Of a stretch of DNA of 6,473 nt, positions 1 through 5,893 are shown one piece after another. Source of the DNA: Desulfobacterales bacterium (GTDB lineage Bacteria > Desulfobacterota > Desulfobacteria > Desulfobacterales > C00003106). The first letter of the stretch is position 1. The number at the start of each line of letters is the position of its first letter. The stretch covers positions 1 to 6,473 of the forward strand of contig JAUWMN010000101.1 in the NCBI GenBank assembly GCA_030613165.1, read 5' to 3'. The notes under the pieces are model-generated. The model saw only the letters and a list, made by a program, of their open reading frames with translations. It had not been told where the DNA came from and did not search any database. Both the position numbers and the translations under genes were made by a program.

Positions 1-182
1 GCCAGGTTAACGAACCCGTCCTGGACAGCCTTAATGGCATCCTTGCCATTGCTGACGGAAGTGGGGAGATACCCTTTTTCCATCAGGATATGGTTCAAGG
101 TCTGACATGTTCCAGAGTCGTCATCGATGATTAGGATAGTAGCTGATTCTTGTATTGCGGATTTGTTTGGATTTTTTGCCAT
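1..182 (-). CDS. Response-regulator receiver gene, partial (5' end only), paralogue of the hybrid kinase
   Basis: An open frame reads from ATG at 180-182 leftward out of the window, giving 60 complete residues. It begins MAKNPNKSAIQ and contains ATILIIDDDSGTCQTLN, the first beta strand and acidic pocket (Asp20-22) of a CheY-like receiver. The phospho-acceptor Asp and the rest lie beyond the edge. Aligned without gaps to the first 60 residues of the hybrid kinase at 1201-2766, 42 residues are identical, and bases 1-55 equal 2585-2639 exactly. The 20 bases from the start codon upstream (180-199) equal 2764-2783, so start and leader are shared. It is probably a second hybrid kinase or another receiver protein of the same relay; the C-terminal output cannot be known here. 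No strong Shine-Dalgarno sequence is seen, only GGGGC about 10 nt before the ATG, as in the paralogue. Confidence 0.88.
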   Translation of the reverse strand, partial: MAKNPNKSAIQESATILIIDDDSGTCQTLNHILMEKGYLPTSVSNGKDAIKAVQDGFVNL

Positions 183-209
183 GTTGTCTGTGCCCCATTG
201 CACTAATAA

Positions 210-420
210 GTGTAAAGTGCCTAAAGTTGCCGACTTCGCCATAGTAGCCCTGGCTACGACGGCTGAAAAGGTAGAGTGTCAATTTTATATCCTTTTTCTG
301 GATTATTCTTACAGCAAATTTTCTGGTTCGCTTTTCAAGCTTTTCTGAGAACTCTCTATTATCCATCTTCTATAGATGACTGCGCTGAAAGCGCACTCCA
401 TAACTTTAGGCACTTTAAAC
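210..420. repeat. Inverted repeat with 19-bp arms spanning the spacer
   Basis: The left arm 210-228 (GTGTAAAGTGCCTAAAGTT) and the right arm 402-420 (AACTTTAGGCACTTTAAAC) are reverse complements at 18 of 19 positions. The right arm ends one base from the stop codon of the REC-REC gene (422-424), and the left arm lies about 28 bp upstream of the next start codon. The arms enclose the fragmentary four-helix-bundle sequence. It could be a long-range mRNA hairpin, or the ends of a decayed small mobile element. No target-site duplication could be assigned. Confidence 0.7.
298..366 (-). pseudogene. Fragment of a four-helix-bundle (S23/IVS-type) protein gene
   Basis: From ATG at 364-366 the minus strand encodes MDNREFSEKLEKRTRKFAV followed by RIIQ. 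This resembles the usual N-terminus of the four-helix-bundle family first described from 23S rRNA intervening sequences (pattern: short acidic start, ERTxxFAxRII). The expected continuation (LPKT..., then RSGTSVGANY) is absent. After about residue 23 the frame turns to low-information sequence and runs on into the next gene. The reading therefore is a 5' remnant of a full gene of about 120 codons. The family match is from memory of the motif and not from a search. A chance resemblance over 23 residues is possible but unlikely. Confidence 0.5.
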
Positions 421-421
421 T

Positions 422-1204
422 TCAAACTTTAAACTTTCTCGCACCTCCCAATATCCCCTGTAACCTTTTCCTCTCTATCTCTTTCAATAATCCCAGAAGC
501 TCGTCTATATCCAACGGCTTGTAAAGGCAGGTGTAAGCGCTCCTTTTGAGAGATTCTGCAACCAATCCCGCCATCTCATTTCGGTAGGCTGTTATGAGCG
601 CTACGATTGCGCTGGGATCAACTTTCTTTATGGCGATTAAGGCCTCCAGGCCGGTTGTTCCGTTTAGCTTCATGTCCAGGAATATGATGTTGTATGCGGC
701 TTCCGATACAAGGTTGATGGCTTCATCGACTTCGGTGGTAAAGGTGGTGTTATAACCCTTGTCATTAAGTAAGCTTTGAAGCGACTTGCAAAAATCGACA
801 TCATCGTCCAGAATCAATATCGGTTTTTTATTGGTAAGTTCCTTGATAGAGACGATTAAATTATCCAGGTCCAAGGGCTTGGGAAAAACAGCCAGCGCTC
901 CTTCTTTCTCTGCCTGATCGACCAGATCGGGCACGGCATAGGCGGTCATCATCAGTGTGGTGGTTTGAGAAGATATTTTTTTGACCTCGCTCAAGAGCTG
1001 CACGCCATCCATGCCCGGCATTCTGATGTCTGTTAAGACAATATCAAATAATCTTTCTTTAACCCGCGCTATAGCGCTAAAGCCGTCTTTGGCTGTTTCC
1101 ACTTCATAGCCTTTTTCCGTGAGGATATAGTTCAGGGTTTGTGTCATCCCGTCGTCGTCATCAACTATCAGGATACTGACCGGGTTTGCTGGATTCTGTG
1201 TCAT
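422..1204 (-). CDS. Double receiver (REC-REC) response regulator without output domain
   Basis: This 260-residue protein has two complete CheY-like receiver domains and nothing else. REC1 (about 8-122) has acidic pocket D15/D16, phospho-acceptor D59 in LTDIRMPGMDG, T87 and K109 (PKP). REC2 (about 127-242) has D133/D134, phospho-acceptor D177 in FLDMKLNG, T205 and K229 (YKP). All catalytic residues are present in both. The C-terminus is a short basic tail (ERKRLQG...ARKFKV), too short for a DNA-binding domain. Its ATG overlaps the hybrid kinase stop codon (ATGA, 1201-1204), with GGAGG and AAGGGA a few bases upstream, so it is translationally coupled to that kinase and is the natural partner for its phosphoryl group. 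REC-REC proteins of this kind (FrzZ of Myxococcus is one) act through protein contacts or as relay or sink modules. Its target here is unknown. Confidence 0.93.
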   Translation of the reverse strand: MTQNPANPVSILIVDDDDGMTQTLNYILTEKGYEVETAKDGFSAIARVKERLFDIVLTDIRMPGMDGVQLLSEVKKISSQTTTLMMTAYAVPDLVDQAEKEGALAVFPKPLDLDNLIVSIKELTNKKPILILDDDVDFCKSLQSLLNDKGYNTTFTTEVDEAINLVSEAAYNIIFLDMKLNGTTGLEALIAIKKVDPSAIVALITAYRNEMAGLVAESLKRSAYTCLYKPLDIDELLGLLKEIERKRLQGILGGARKFKV

Positions 1205-2766
1205 GTTTTCCCTTCCTCCAAAATCTCCCTTATTATCCCAGACAGATTTTTCACATCAAACGGCTTCTGGATAAAGCCGTTACAGCCATGTTCCAATATC
1301 TCAGTTGATCGCCCATCAATGCTGTAGCCGCTGCAAAGAAGGACTTTTATGTCCGGATTGATCCCCTTCAGCAGGTCATAGACCTTGCCGCCACCCATGT
1401 CAGGCATGATCATGTCCAGTATAACCAGGTCAATTTTATTCTTATTGGTTTTATAGATATCCACTGCCTCTTGTCCGCTTTTGGCCTCGAGTACGGTGTA
1501 ACCCAACGTACTCAAGACCCTCGCGCCTACTTTTAATACCGGCGCTTCATCGTCTACCAAAAGTATTGTCTCTGTGCCCTTGATCACCTTATCAGCGATT
1601 TTTGCAGGTTTCGCAACTTCCTTTTCAGATACGGGGAAGTAGATCTTAAAGGTAGTCCCACGGCCCTTCTCAGACTCTACTTCAATATATCCTTTGTGGG
1701 CTTTGATGATGCCGTATACAGAAGCCAACCCCAGGCCGGTGCCCCGTCCCATCTTCCGGGTGGTAAAGAACGGGTCAAAGATCCGTTCCCGCGTCTCCTT
1801 ATCCATGCCTACACCGGTATCTGCAACAGAGAGTAGCACATGGTTGCCCGGCTCAACACTAAAAGGTTTGTCTTGGGTGTCTTTATTGGCGACAACACGT
1901 GTTTCCAGATATAGATCTCCGCCGGACGGCATTGCATATGCGGTATTTACATAGAGATTCATTAATACCTGCTCGATCTGTCCTGTGTCCGCTTCAATTG
2001 GAGGCAAGTCTTCCTGGAGCTTTCGATGGATGGTAATCTCTTTTTTTGCCCTGCCAAACGTTGTAGAGCTTTCTCTAACCACCGTATTTAACTCAATCGG
2101 CCTTACCTCATATGTGCCGCCCCTTGCAAAACCAAGAAGCTGTTTTGTAAGATTAGCGCCTGCTTTGACCCGATTCTCAATTTCTTTCACTAATTCATAA
2201 TGGGGATTTACAGGATCAAGGTCCATAGATATCAACTGCGCATTACCCTGAATAACCGCCAATATGTTGTTAAAATCGTGGGCGATCCCTCCGGCCAGGG
2301 TACCGATGGCCTCCATCTTTTGGGCCTGAATGAGTTGGGCCTGCAGTTGTTTGTGTTCTATTTGTAATTTTTGTTTTTCCAAGGCTTTGGCAATAATGAC
2401 CAGGAGGTATTCCATGTCAATAGGTTTGGTCACATAGCTGAAGGCCGCGTCATGCATTGCCTGGACTGCGGTATCGAGTGATGCATAAGCAGTGATAATT
2501 ACAGATTCGGTATCCGGTGACAATTCCTTAATCTTTGCCAACACATCGATGCCCGGCATGTCAGGTAGCTTCAGATCTATCAGGGCCAGGTTAACGAACC
2601 CGTCCTGGACAGCCTTAATGGCATCCTTGCCATTGCTGAAGGAAGATGGGAGGTACTCTTTTCCCTTCAGTATGTAGGTCAGGGTCTCACAAGTCCCAGG
2701 GTCGTCATCGATGATTAGGATAGTGGGGGAGTCTTGTATTGAGCGTTTTTTTTGCGCCTCTATCAT
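1201..2766 (-). CDS. Soluble hybrid histidine kinase, REC-HisKA-HATPase_c-REC
   Basis: This 521-residue cytoplasmic protein has no membrane segment. The N-terminal receiver (about 14-130) has D20-D22, phospho-acceptor D64 (LIDLKLPDMPG), T92 and K114. A helical linker (128-155) leads to a dimerisation/phospho-acceptor domain with H163 in GGIAHDFNNIL, typical of NtrB-like hybrid kinases. The ATPase domain (about 255-378) shows N-box N274, G1 ADTGVG (315-320), F-box DPFFTT and G2 GRGTGLGL (340-347). The C-terminal receiver (about 399-515) has D405/D406, phospho-acceptor D451 (ILDMIMPDMGG), S479 and K501. Every key residue is intact. The first receiver suggests control by an upstream kinase, plausibly the membrane kinase encoded at 3001-4848, and the last receiver allows onward relay. 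It overlaps the REC-REC gene by 4 nt. The start at 2766 is chosen because the receiver begins 13 residues later and the leader matches the paralogue at 180-199. The Shine-Dalgarno sequence is weak. Confidence 0.95.
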   Translation of the reverse strand: MIEAQKKRSIQDSPTILIIDDDPGTCETLTYILKGKEYLPSSFSNGKDAIKAVQDGFVNLALIDLKLPDMPGIDVLAKIKELSPDTESVIITAYASLDTAVQAMHDAAFSYVTKPIDMEYLLVIIAKALEKQKLQIEHKQLQAQLIQAQKMEAIGTLAGGIAHDFNNILAVIQGNAQLISMDLDPVNPHYELVKEIENRVKAGANLTKQLLGFARGGTYEVRPIELNTVVRESSTTFGRAKKEITIHRKLQEDLPPIEADTGQIEQVLMNLYVNTAYAMPSGGDLYLETRVVANKDTQDKPFSVEPGNHVLLSVADTGVGMDKETRERIFDPFFTTRKMGRGTGLGLASVYGIIKAHKGYIEVESEKGRGTTFKIYFPVSEKEVAKPAKIADKVIKGTETILLVDDEAPVLKVGARVLSTLGYTVLEAKSGQEAVDIYKTNKNKIDLVILDMIMPDMGGGKVYDLLKGINPDIKVLLCSGYSIDGRSTEILEHGCNGFIQKPFDVKNLSGIIREILEEGKT

Positions 2767-2782
2767 GTTGTCTGTGCCCCAT
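2705..2782 (-). other. Possible 25-codon upstream ORF overlapping the hybrid kinase start
   Basis: An ATG at 2780-2782, 16 nt before the kinase start and in another frame, opens MGHRQHDRGAKKTLNTR and continues to NHR, stopping at 2705-2707. The paralogous leader has the same layout at 121-198 (MGHRQHGKKSKQIRNTR...NHR) with the same length and stop. No Shine-Dalgarno sequence precedes either. Shared ancestry explains the match, so translation is doubtful. Confidence 0.15.
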
Positions 2783-3000
2783 TACGTTATAAGTTTAAAA
2801 TGACGTAACTGCTCAGGTTTGTTAGGTTCAAGGTTCACGGTTAAACTGATGAAAGAGAGACTATACGAATGCGGAATTCGTAGCGTTCTTGCAACAGGGT
2901 TTAGAGAAAACTCTATGCTGCCTTGTAAATGTGAAGAGAGCAAGGCGAGCAACCCTGAACCCTTGAACCGTGAACCCCTGAACCCCTGAACCCTAAGCAG
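2767..3000. other. Intergenic spacer between the sensor kinase and hybrid kinase genes
   Basis: No convincing gene is seen in these 234 bases. The spacer carries a long inverted repeat (2806-3003), a run of TGAAC repeats, and two perfect small hairpins between the arms: TACGAAT-gcgga-ATTCGTA at 2864-2882 and TAGAG-aaaa-CTCTA at 2902-2915. A 46-codon plus-strand frame from 2849 (MKERLYECGIRSV...) is unrecognised and has no support. TATAAC at about 30 nt upstream of the hybrid kinase start could be a -10 element, but no acceptable -35 was found at 16-18 bp. Confidence 0.7.
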
Positions 3001-3003
3001 TTA
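2806..3003. repeat. Long imperfect inverted repeat from kinase stop codon to next leader
   Basis: Arm 2806-2842 and arm 2966-3003 are reverse complements at 30 of 37 positions with one 1-nt gap. The outer 8 bp (TAACTGCT / AGCAGTTA) and the inner 11 bp (GGTTCACGGTT / AACCGTGAACC) are perfect. The right arm includes the sensor kinase stop codon (TTA at 3001-3003). Transcribed leftward, this would fold into a large hairpin just after that gene and about 40 nt ahead of the hybrid kinase start. No U-run follows, so it is not an ordinary terminator. It may be a decayed mobile element, an mRNA-stabilising structure or an attenuation device. Confidence 0.75.
2956..2991. repeat. Tandem TGAAC(CC) repeats, five units
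   Basis: TGAAC occurs at 2956, 2964, 2971, 2979 and 2987, spaced 8, 7, 8 and 8 bp, mostly as CCCTGAAC or close variants. The reverse-complement motif (GGTTCA, GGTTCAC) recurs at 2825-2838. Short repeats of this type are, from general experience, common in intergenic DNA of environmental Desulfobacterota and similar genomes. Here they form part of the right arm of the long inverted repeat. Confidence 0.75.
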
Positions 3004-4848
3004 AACTTCTTCCTTCTCAAACCTAACTACAAACCTACTTCCTTTCCCCTCCTCGCTCTCCACCAAAACACTCGCCCCGTTTGCCTTGGCAAGGCTCTTT
3101 GATACCGAAAGCCCCAGGCCTATCCCCTTGGCTTTGGTGGTAAAGAGGGGCTCGATTATCTTATCCAGGTTCTCCTTGGGGATGCCGCAGCCATCGTCGG
3201 CAAAGGTGACCTCCGTGGTTCCGTCCGTTACCCTTGTGGATATCTTGAGGTTTCCGCTTCCTCCTATTGCATGCACGGCGTTTTCGATCAGGTTTAGAAA
3301 TATCTGACCTACCTGGATGGGGTCGATAGAGACAGTGGCCATGTCTTCGGTAAAGTTTGAGCTTACTGTGATATTATCAGGTATTTGCGATTTCGATAAA
3401 GTCTCTGTGACTAATTGATTAATGTCGGTGTCCTGGCGCATGGGCTCCTTGATCCGAGCAAAATCCAATAGGTCTGTGATGATCTTATTGGCGGTATTTA
3501 TCTCCCGGTTCATTATTGTTATGTTATCTTTGACCGCCTCATCCTGGATAGTCTCCATCTTCATATTTAGAAAGTAGCAGGCGTTCTTTATGACCCCAAG
3601 AGGGTTGCGAAGCTCATGCCCCACACCGCTTGACAACTGTCCCAGTACTGCGAGCCTTTCTTTGCGAACCAGCGACTCATGAGCCTCTTTGAGCTCTCTT
3701 GTTCTCTCTTGGACCTTTTGTTCCAAATTGTTTCGTGCTTCTTCCAAATCGTTGGTATATTTCTTTAGCTCTTCTTCTGCCCGCTTGCGTTCTGTGATAT
3801 CCATCGTGGTTGCAATAACACCGACCATATCACCCTTTGTGCTTCGAACAGGAGCTCCACGGTGTAACCATATCCGCCCACCGGGATCGGTCATTTCAAC
3901 CTCATGTGGTTGGCCTGTCTTCAGAGCTTTCTCGGCAGGGCAGCCTACGCACGGTTCACTACTGTGATACCATATTTCATAGCAATAACGTCCAACTAAT
4001 TGCTTAGAGATTGCACCAACTGACTCGCCTGCGGCTGCATTTGCCCATAATATCCTCATATTCGTGTCTTGATATGATATTGACTCAGACGCGGCGTTCA
4101 ACGCTTCTATAATAGCTGTTTTCTCCTGTTCGGATTTTGTCAGCTCTTCCTCAGTCCGCTTTTTATCGACAATCATCTTGTTGAAGGAGTCCGTTAGTTC
4201 GGCTACTTCCTGGGCGCCACCGAGGTATTCAATCTCTTTTTCACTCTTTCCCTTGCCGAAAGCGCGGAGTGAATTCGCAAGATTGCTCAGCGGCCGGGTG
4301 ATGCGGCGGCTCAGGAGAATGGCCAGCAGGGAGCCAAGCAATATGATAACAGCAGCCACATTAAAGATTCGGAGTATCATAATATCGGCAAACGGGTCGC
4401 GCTCCCTCATGCCTATATGGAGATGGGCCCTCATGCCCGGTATGAGTGGATAGTACACATCGAGAATTTTTTCGCCTCTTATGGAATATCTTTTGATGCC
4501 ACCGGTCGTGATTCTTTCCGCAGGCTTATGTTCAAGGAATACTCTTGGCAATCCCGGTTCAAATGTATGACCAAAGACCTGGCCGCCAAAGTCAACAATG
4601 TAGACATATACCGCATCCTCCATACGTCCTTTAAAGAGTTCCAGCGCCTCACGGACAGCCACCTTCTCCCTGTTGATGACACTGTGGGTGATATGTTCCG
4701 CCATGGTTGCCCCGATTAAAACAGCCTGTTTTTCGAGTTTTTCAACCGTGGCTTCATGCATGGTTTGCGATACAAAGATTACCGACAGGGAGGCAGTGCC
4801 CAAGATAAGCAAGATAACCAACAGTGTGACCTTAACATGTAGTTTCAT
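3001..4848 (-). CDS. Membrane sensor histidine kinase with periplasmic sensor, HAMP and PAS
   Basis: This 615-residue kinase has TM1 at about 7-28, a periplasmic domain at about 29-152 of Cache-like size and style, TM2 at about 154-180 and HAMP at 181-233. A PAS/PAC domain (about 243-355) carries C289, C300 and C303 in CYEIW...EPCVGCP. A coiled coil (355-398) follows, then HisKA with H411 in GVGHELRNPLGVI. The ATPase domain (about 505-612) shows N-box N523 (NLIENAVHAI), G1 DDGCG (551-555), F-box PLFTTK and G2 GIGLGLS (575-581). All catalytic residues are present and there is no receiver, so a separate receiver must accept the phosphoryl group. Candidates are the downstream hybrid kinase and REC-REC protein. 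Its ATG overlaps the stop codon of the PhnD-like gene (ATGA, 4845-4848), with GGGAG just upstream, which points to joint production with that lipoprotein. The likely arrangement is a binding protein touching the periplasmic domain, as in TorT/TorS or AioX/AioS; this is inference. Confidence 0.94.
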   Translation of the reverse strand: MKLHVKVTLLVILLILGTASLSVIFVSQTMHEATVEKLEKQAVLIGATMAEHITHSVINREKVAVREALELFKGRMEDAVYVYIVDFGGQVFGHTFEPGLPRVFLEHKPAERITTGGIKRYSIRGEKILDVYYPLIPGMRAHLHIGMRERDPFADIMILRIFNVAAVIILLGSLLAILLSRRITRPLSNLANSLRAFGKGKSEKEIEYLGGAQEVAELTDSFNKMIVDKKRTEEELTKSEQEKTAIIEALNAASESISYQDTNMRILWANAAAGESVGAISKQLVGRYCYEIWYHSSEPCVGCPAEKALKTGQPHEVEMTDPGGRIWLHRGAPVRSTKGDMVGVIATTMDITERKRAEEELKKYTNDLEEARNNLEQKVQERTRELKEAHESLVRKERLAVLGQLSSGVGHELRNPLGVIKNACYFLNMKMETIQDEAVKDNITIMNREINTANKIITDLLDFARIKEPMRQDTDINQLVTETLSKSQIPDNITVSSNFTEDMATVSIDPIQVGQIFLNLIENAVHAIGGSGNLKISTRVTDGTTEVTFADDGCGIPKENLDKIIEPLFTTKAKGIGLGLSVSKSLAKANGASVLVESEEGKGSRFVVRFEKEEV

Positions 4849-5807
4849 TCTGTTGCTCCCTGTCTTTCAGGCAAAAGTCCGAATTGCCGCATCCAGTTTC
4901 GAAGCTCTGCATACTCTTCATCTTTTGCCTCACAAAAACCGTTCGCCATTTCTGTCTTCTCCCAGTGGTAAAGCCCGGCGGCATGACGTCCCTGTGGATC
5001 AAAGTCAAGGAGCGCCTGTTTGATCTGGGCTAATTTTTCGGCAGGCACGTCCTGGTTGGCCGCGATACAGCTGGAAGGATAATACTTAGAGATTTTGATT
5101 ATACGGAGCAGACCGGCGGCTTCCATGTCTTTGCCCATAATGTCCTGCATCCCGCCTGCGTCAAAACGTCCCGCAGTCACGGCGTTGGCGCAGTTGCGAT
5201 GAGAACCGGTATATTCGTAGGAAGAGAAATCATTAAGTGTAAGGCCGGATTCGGCAAGCATAATCCTCGGGATTATGTGGCCCTGAGTCGAGGTGATACC
5301 ACCGAACGCAAATTGCTTGCCGCGAAGGTCTCCGATTTTTTTTATGCGGCTTTTCGGGGCCGTGAAGATGACGGACTGATACCCAGCCTTCCCCTCGATG
5401 TTCAGCCCGCGGGCTAAAGGAATGACTTCGTATCGTGCCCGTGCCTCTATATAACTCCCCGCTCCAATTGCCGCGAACTGGACTACGTCTTGTCCCAGAT
5501 CATCCATAATGTCACCGCCCTTGGGGGTGAAGCGCAGATCGAATTTATAGCCGGTCGCTTTTTCCAGGTAACGCAGGAACGGCAGATACTGCCTGGCATC
5601 CTCCTGTGGTGAAGCGCGCAGGTCAAATCCGAATCTGAGTATATCCATGTTTCCTGCTACGGCATATTCTCTGATCTCAGCTTCGGTTGCTGTATCTTTC
5701 AGATCGATCTCTTGCCGCTCAGGGCCATAGTCGCAGCCGAAAAAGATCAGGGTATTTATGGCAATAATTACCAGCAGCCACATTGTCTTATGCTGTGTAC
5801 GAAACAT
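4845..5807 (-). CDS. PhnD-like substrate-binding lipoprotein, likely ligand sensor for the adjacent kinase
   Basis: This 320-residue protein belongs to the phosphate/phosphite/phosphonate-binding (PhnD) family. The fold begins near residue 56 (ILRFGFDLRASPQED...YLPFLRYLEKATGYKF), with family landmarks IKKIGDLRGKQFAFGG (155-170), STQGHIIPRIML (173-184), GSHRNCANAV (201-210) and YPSSCIAANQDVP (243-255). A short basic start (R3, K7), hydrophobic stretch (9-24) and FFGC with C25 make a lipoprotein signal, slightly off consensus. Asp26 at +2 is an inner-membrane retention signal by the enterobacterial rule. The start at 5807 is chosen over an in-frame ATG at 5879 because AGGAGG sits 7 nt upstream and the upstream ATG would lie almost at the transcription start. 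No permease or ATPase gene is nearby and the gene overlaps a sensor kinase, so sensing is more likely than transport. Mature cysteines C206, C247 and C292 are notable. The ligand is unknown. Confidence 0.92.
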   Translation of the reverse strand: MFRTQHKTMWLLVIIAINTLIFFGCDYGPERQEIDLKDTATEAEIREYAVAGNMDILRFGFDLRASPQEDARQYLPFLRYLEKATGYKFDLRFTPKGGDIMDDLGQDVVQFAAIGAGSYIEARARYEVIPLARGLNIEGKAGYQSVIFTAPKSRIKKIGDLRGKQFAFGGITSTQGHIIPRIMLAESGLTLNDFSSYEYTGSHRNCANAVTAGRFDAGGMQDIMGKDMEAAGLLRIIKISKYYPSSCIAANQDVPAEKLAQIKQALLDFDPQGRHAAGLYHWEKTEMANGFCEAKDEEYAELRNWMRQFGLLPERQGATE

Positions 5808-5814
5808 GCTTAGA

Positions 5815-5820
5815 CCTCCT
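5815..5820 (-). promoter_or_regulatory. Ribosome binding site AGGAGG of the PhnD-like gene
   Basis: A perfect AGGAGG lies 7 nt before ATG 5805-5807. It decides the start against the longer reading from 5879, which would add 24 residues ahead of the signal peptide and has no such site. Confidence 0.88.
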
Positions 5821-5893
5821 GCTGCGATAAAGAGCAAAAGTGGGGGGAGTATTTCGGGGTTTAAAGATCTTGTCTGCAACTAATATAATAAAA

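Larger units (their letters stand above)
183..421. other. Intergenic spacer between the REC-REC gene and the edge receiver gene
   Basis: No intact gene is seen in these 239 bases. They hold inverted-repeat arms at 210-228 and 402-420, a small palindrome at 244-257 (GTAGC/GCTAC, extended by GCC/GGC across an internal loop), a 6-bp hairpin TGCGCT-gaa-AGCGCA at 381-395 just after the REC-REC stop codon, and an apparent gene fragment at 298-366. No hairpin followed by a U-run is visible on the minus strand, so an intrinsic terminator after the REC-REC gene is not supported and read-through into the next gene is possible. Confidence 0.7.

Noticed and set aside
2849..2989. Plus-strand 46-codon ORF (MKERLYECGIRSV...)
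   Set aside because: Its second half is just the translated TGAAC repeat, it has no Shine-Dalgarno sequence, and it lies inside the inverted repeat.
2956..2991. CRISPR array
   Set aside because: The repeat units are 5-8 bp with 7-8 bp spacing and no spacers of CRISPR size; it is a simple short tandem repeat.
4417..5023. Plus-strand and alternative-frame ORFs of 67-116 codons across the kinase and PhnD-like genes
   Set aside because: They are antisense or out-of-frame shadows of genes with full domain support; none shows a recognisable domain.
4845..5807. Naming the binding protein AioX or PhnD outright
   Set aside because: The fold family fits, but no ligand residues could be matched with certainty and no arsenite oxidase or phosphonate uptake/lyase genes are present.
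5808..5879. Longer PhnD-like reading starting at 5879 (24 extra residues)
   Set aside because: It lacks a Shine-Dalgarno sequence, would begin about 8 nt after the predicted transcription start, and puts a second hydrophobic stretch ahead of a normal lipoprotein signal that has AGGAGG in front of it.
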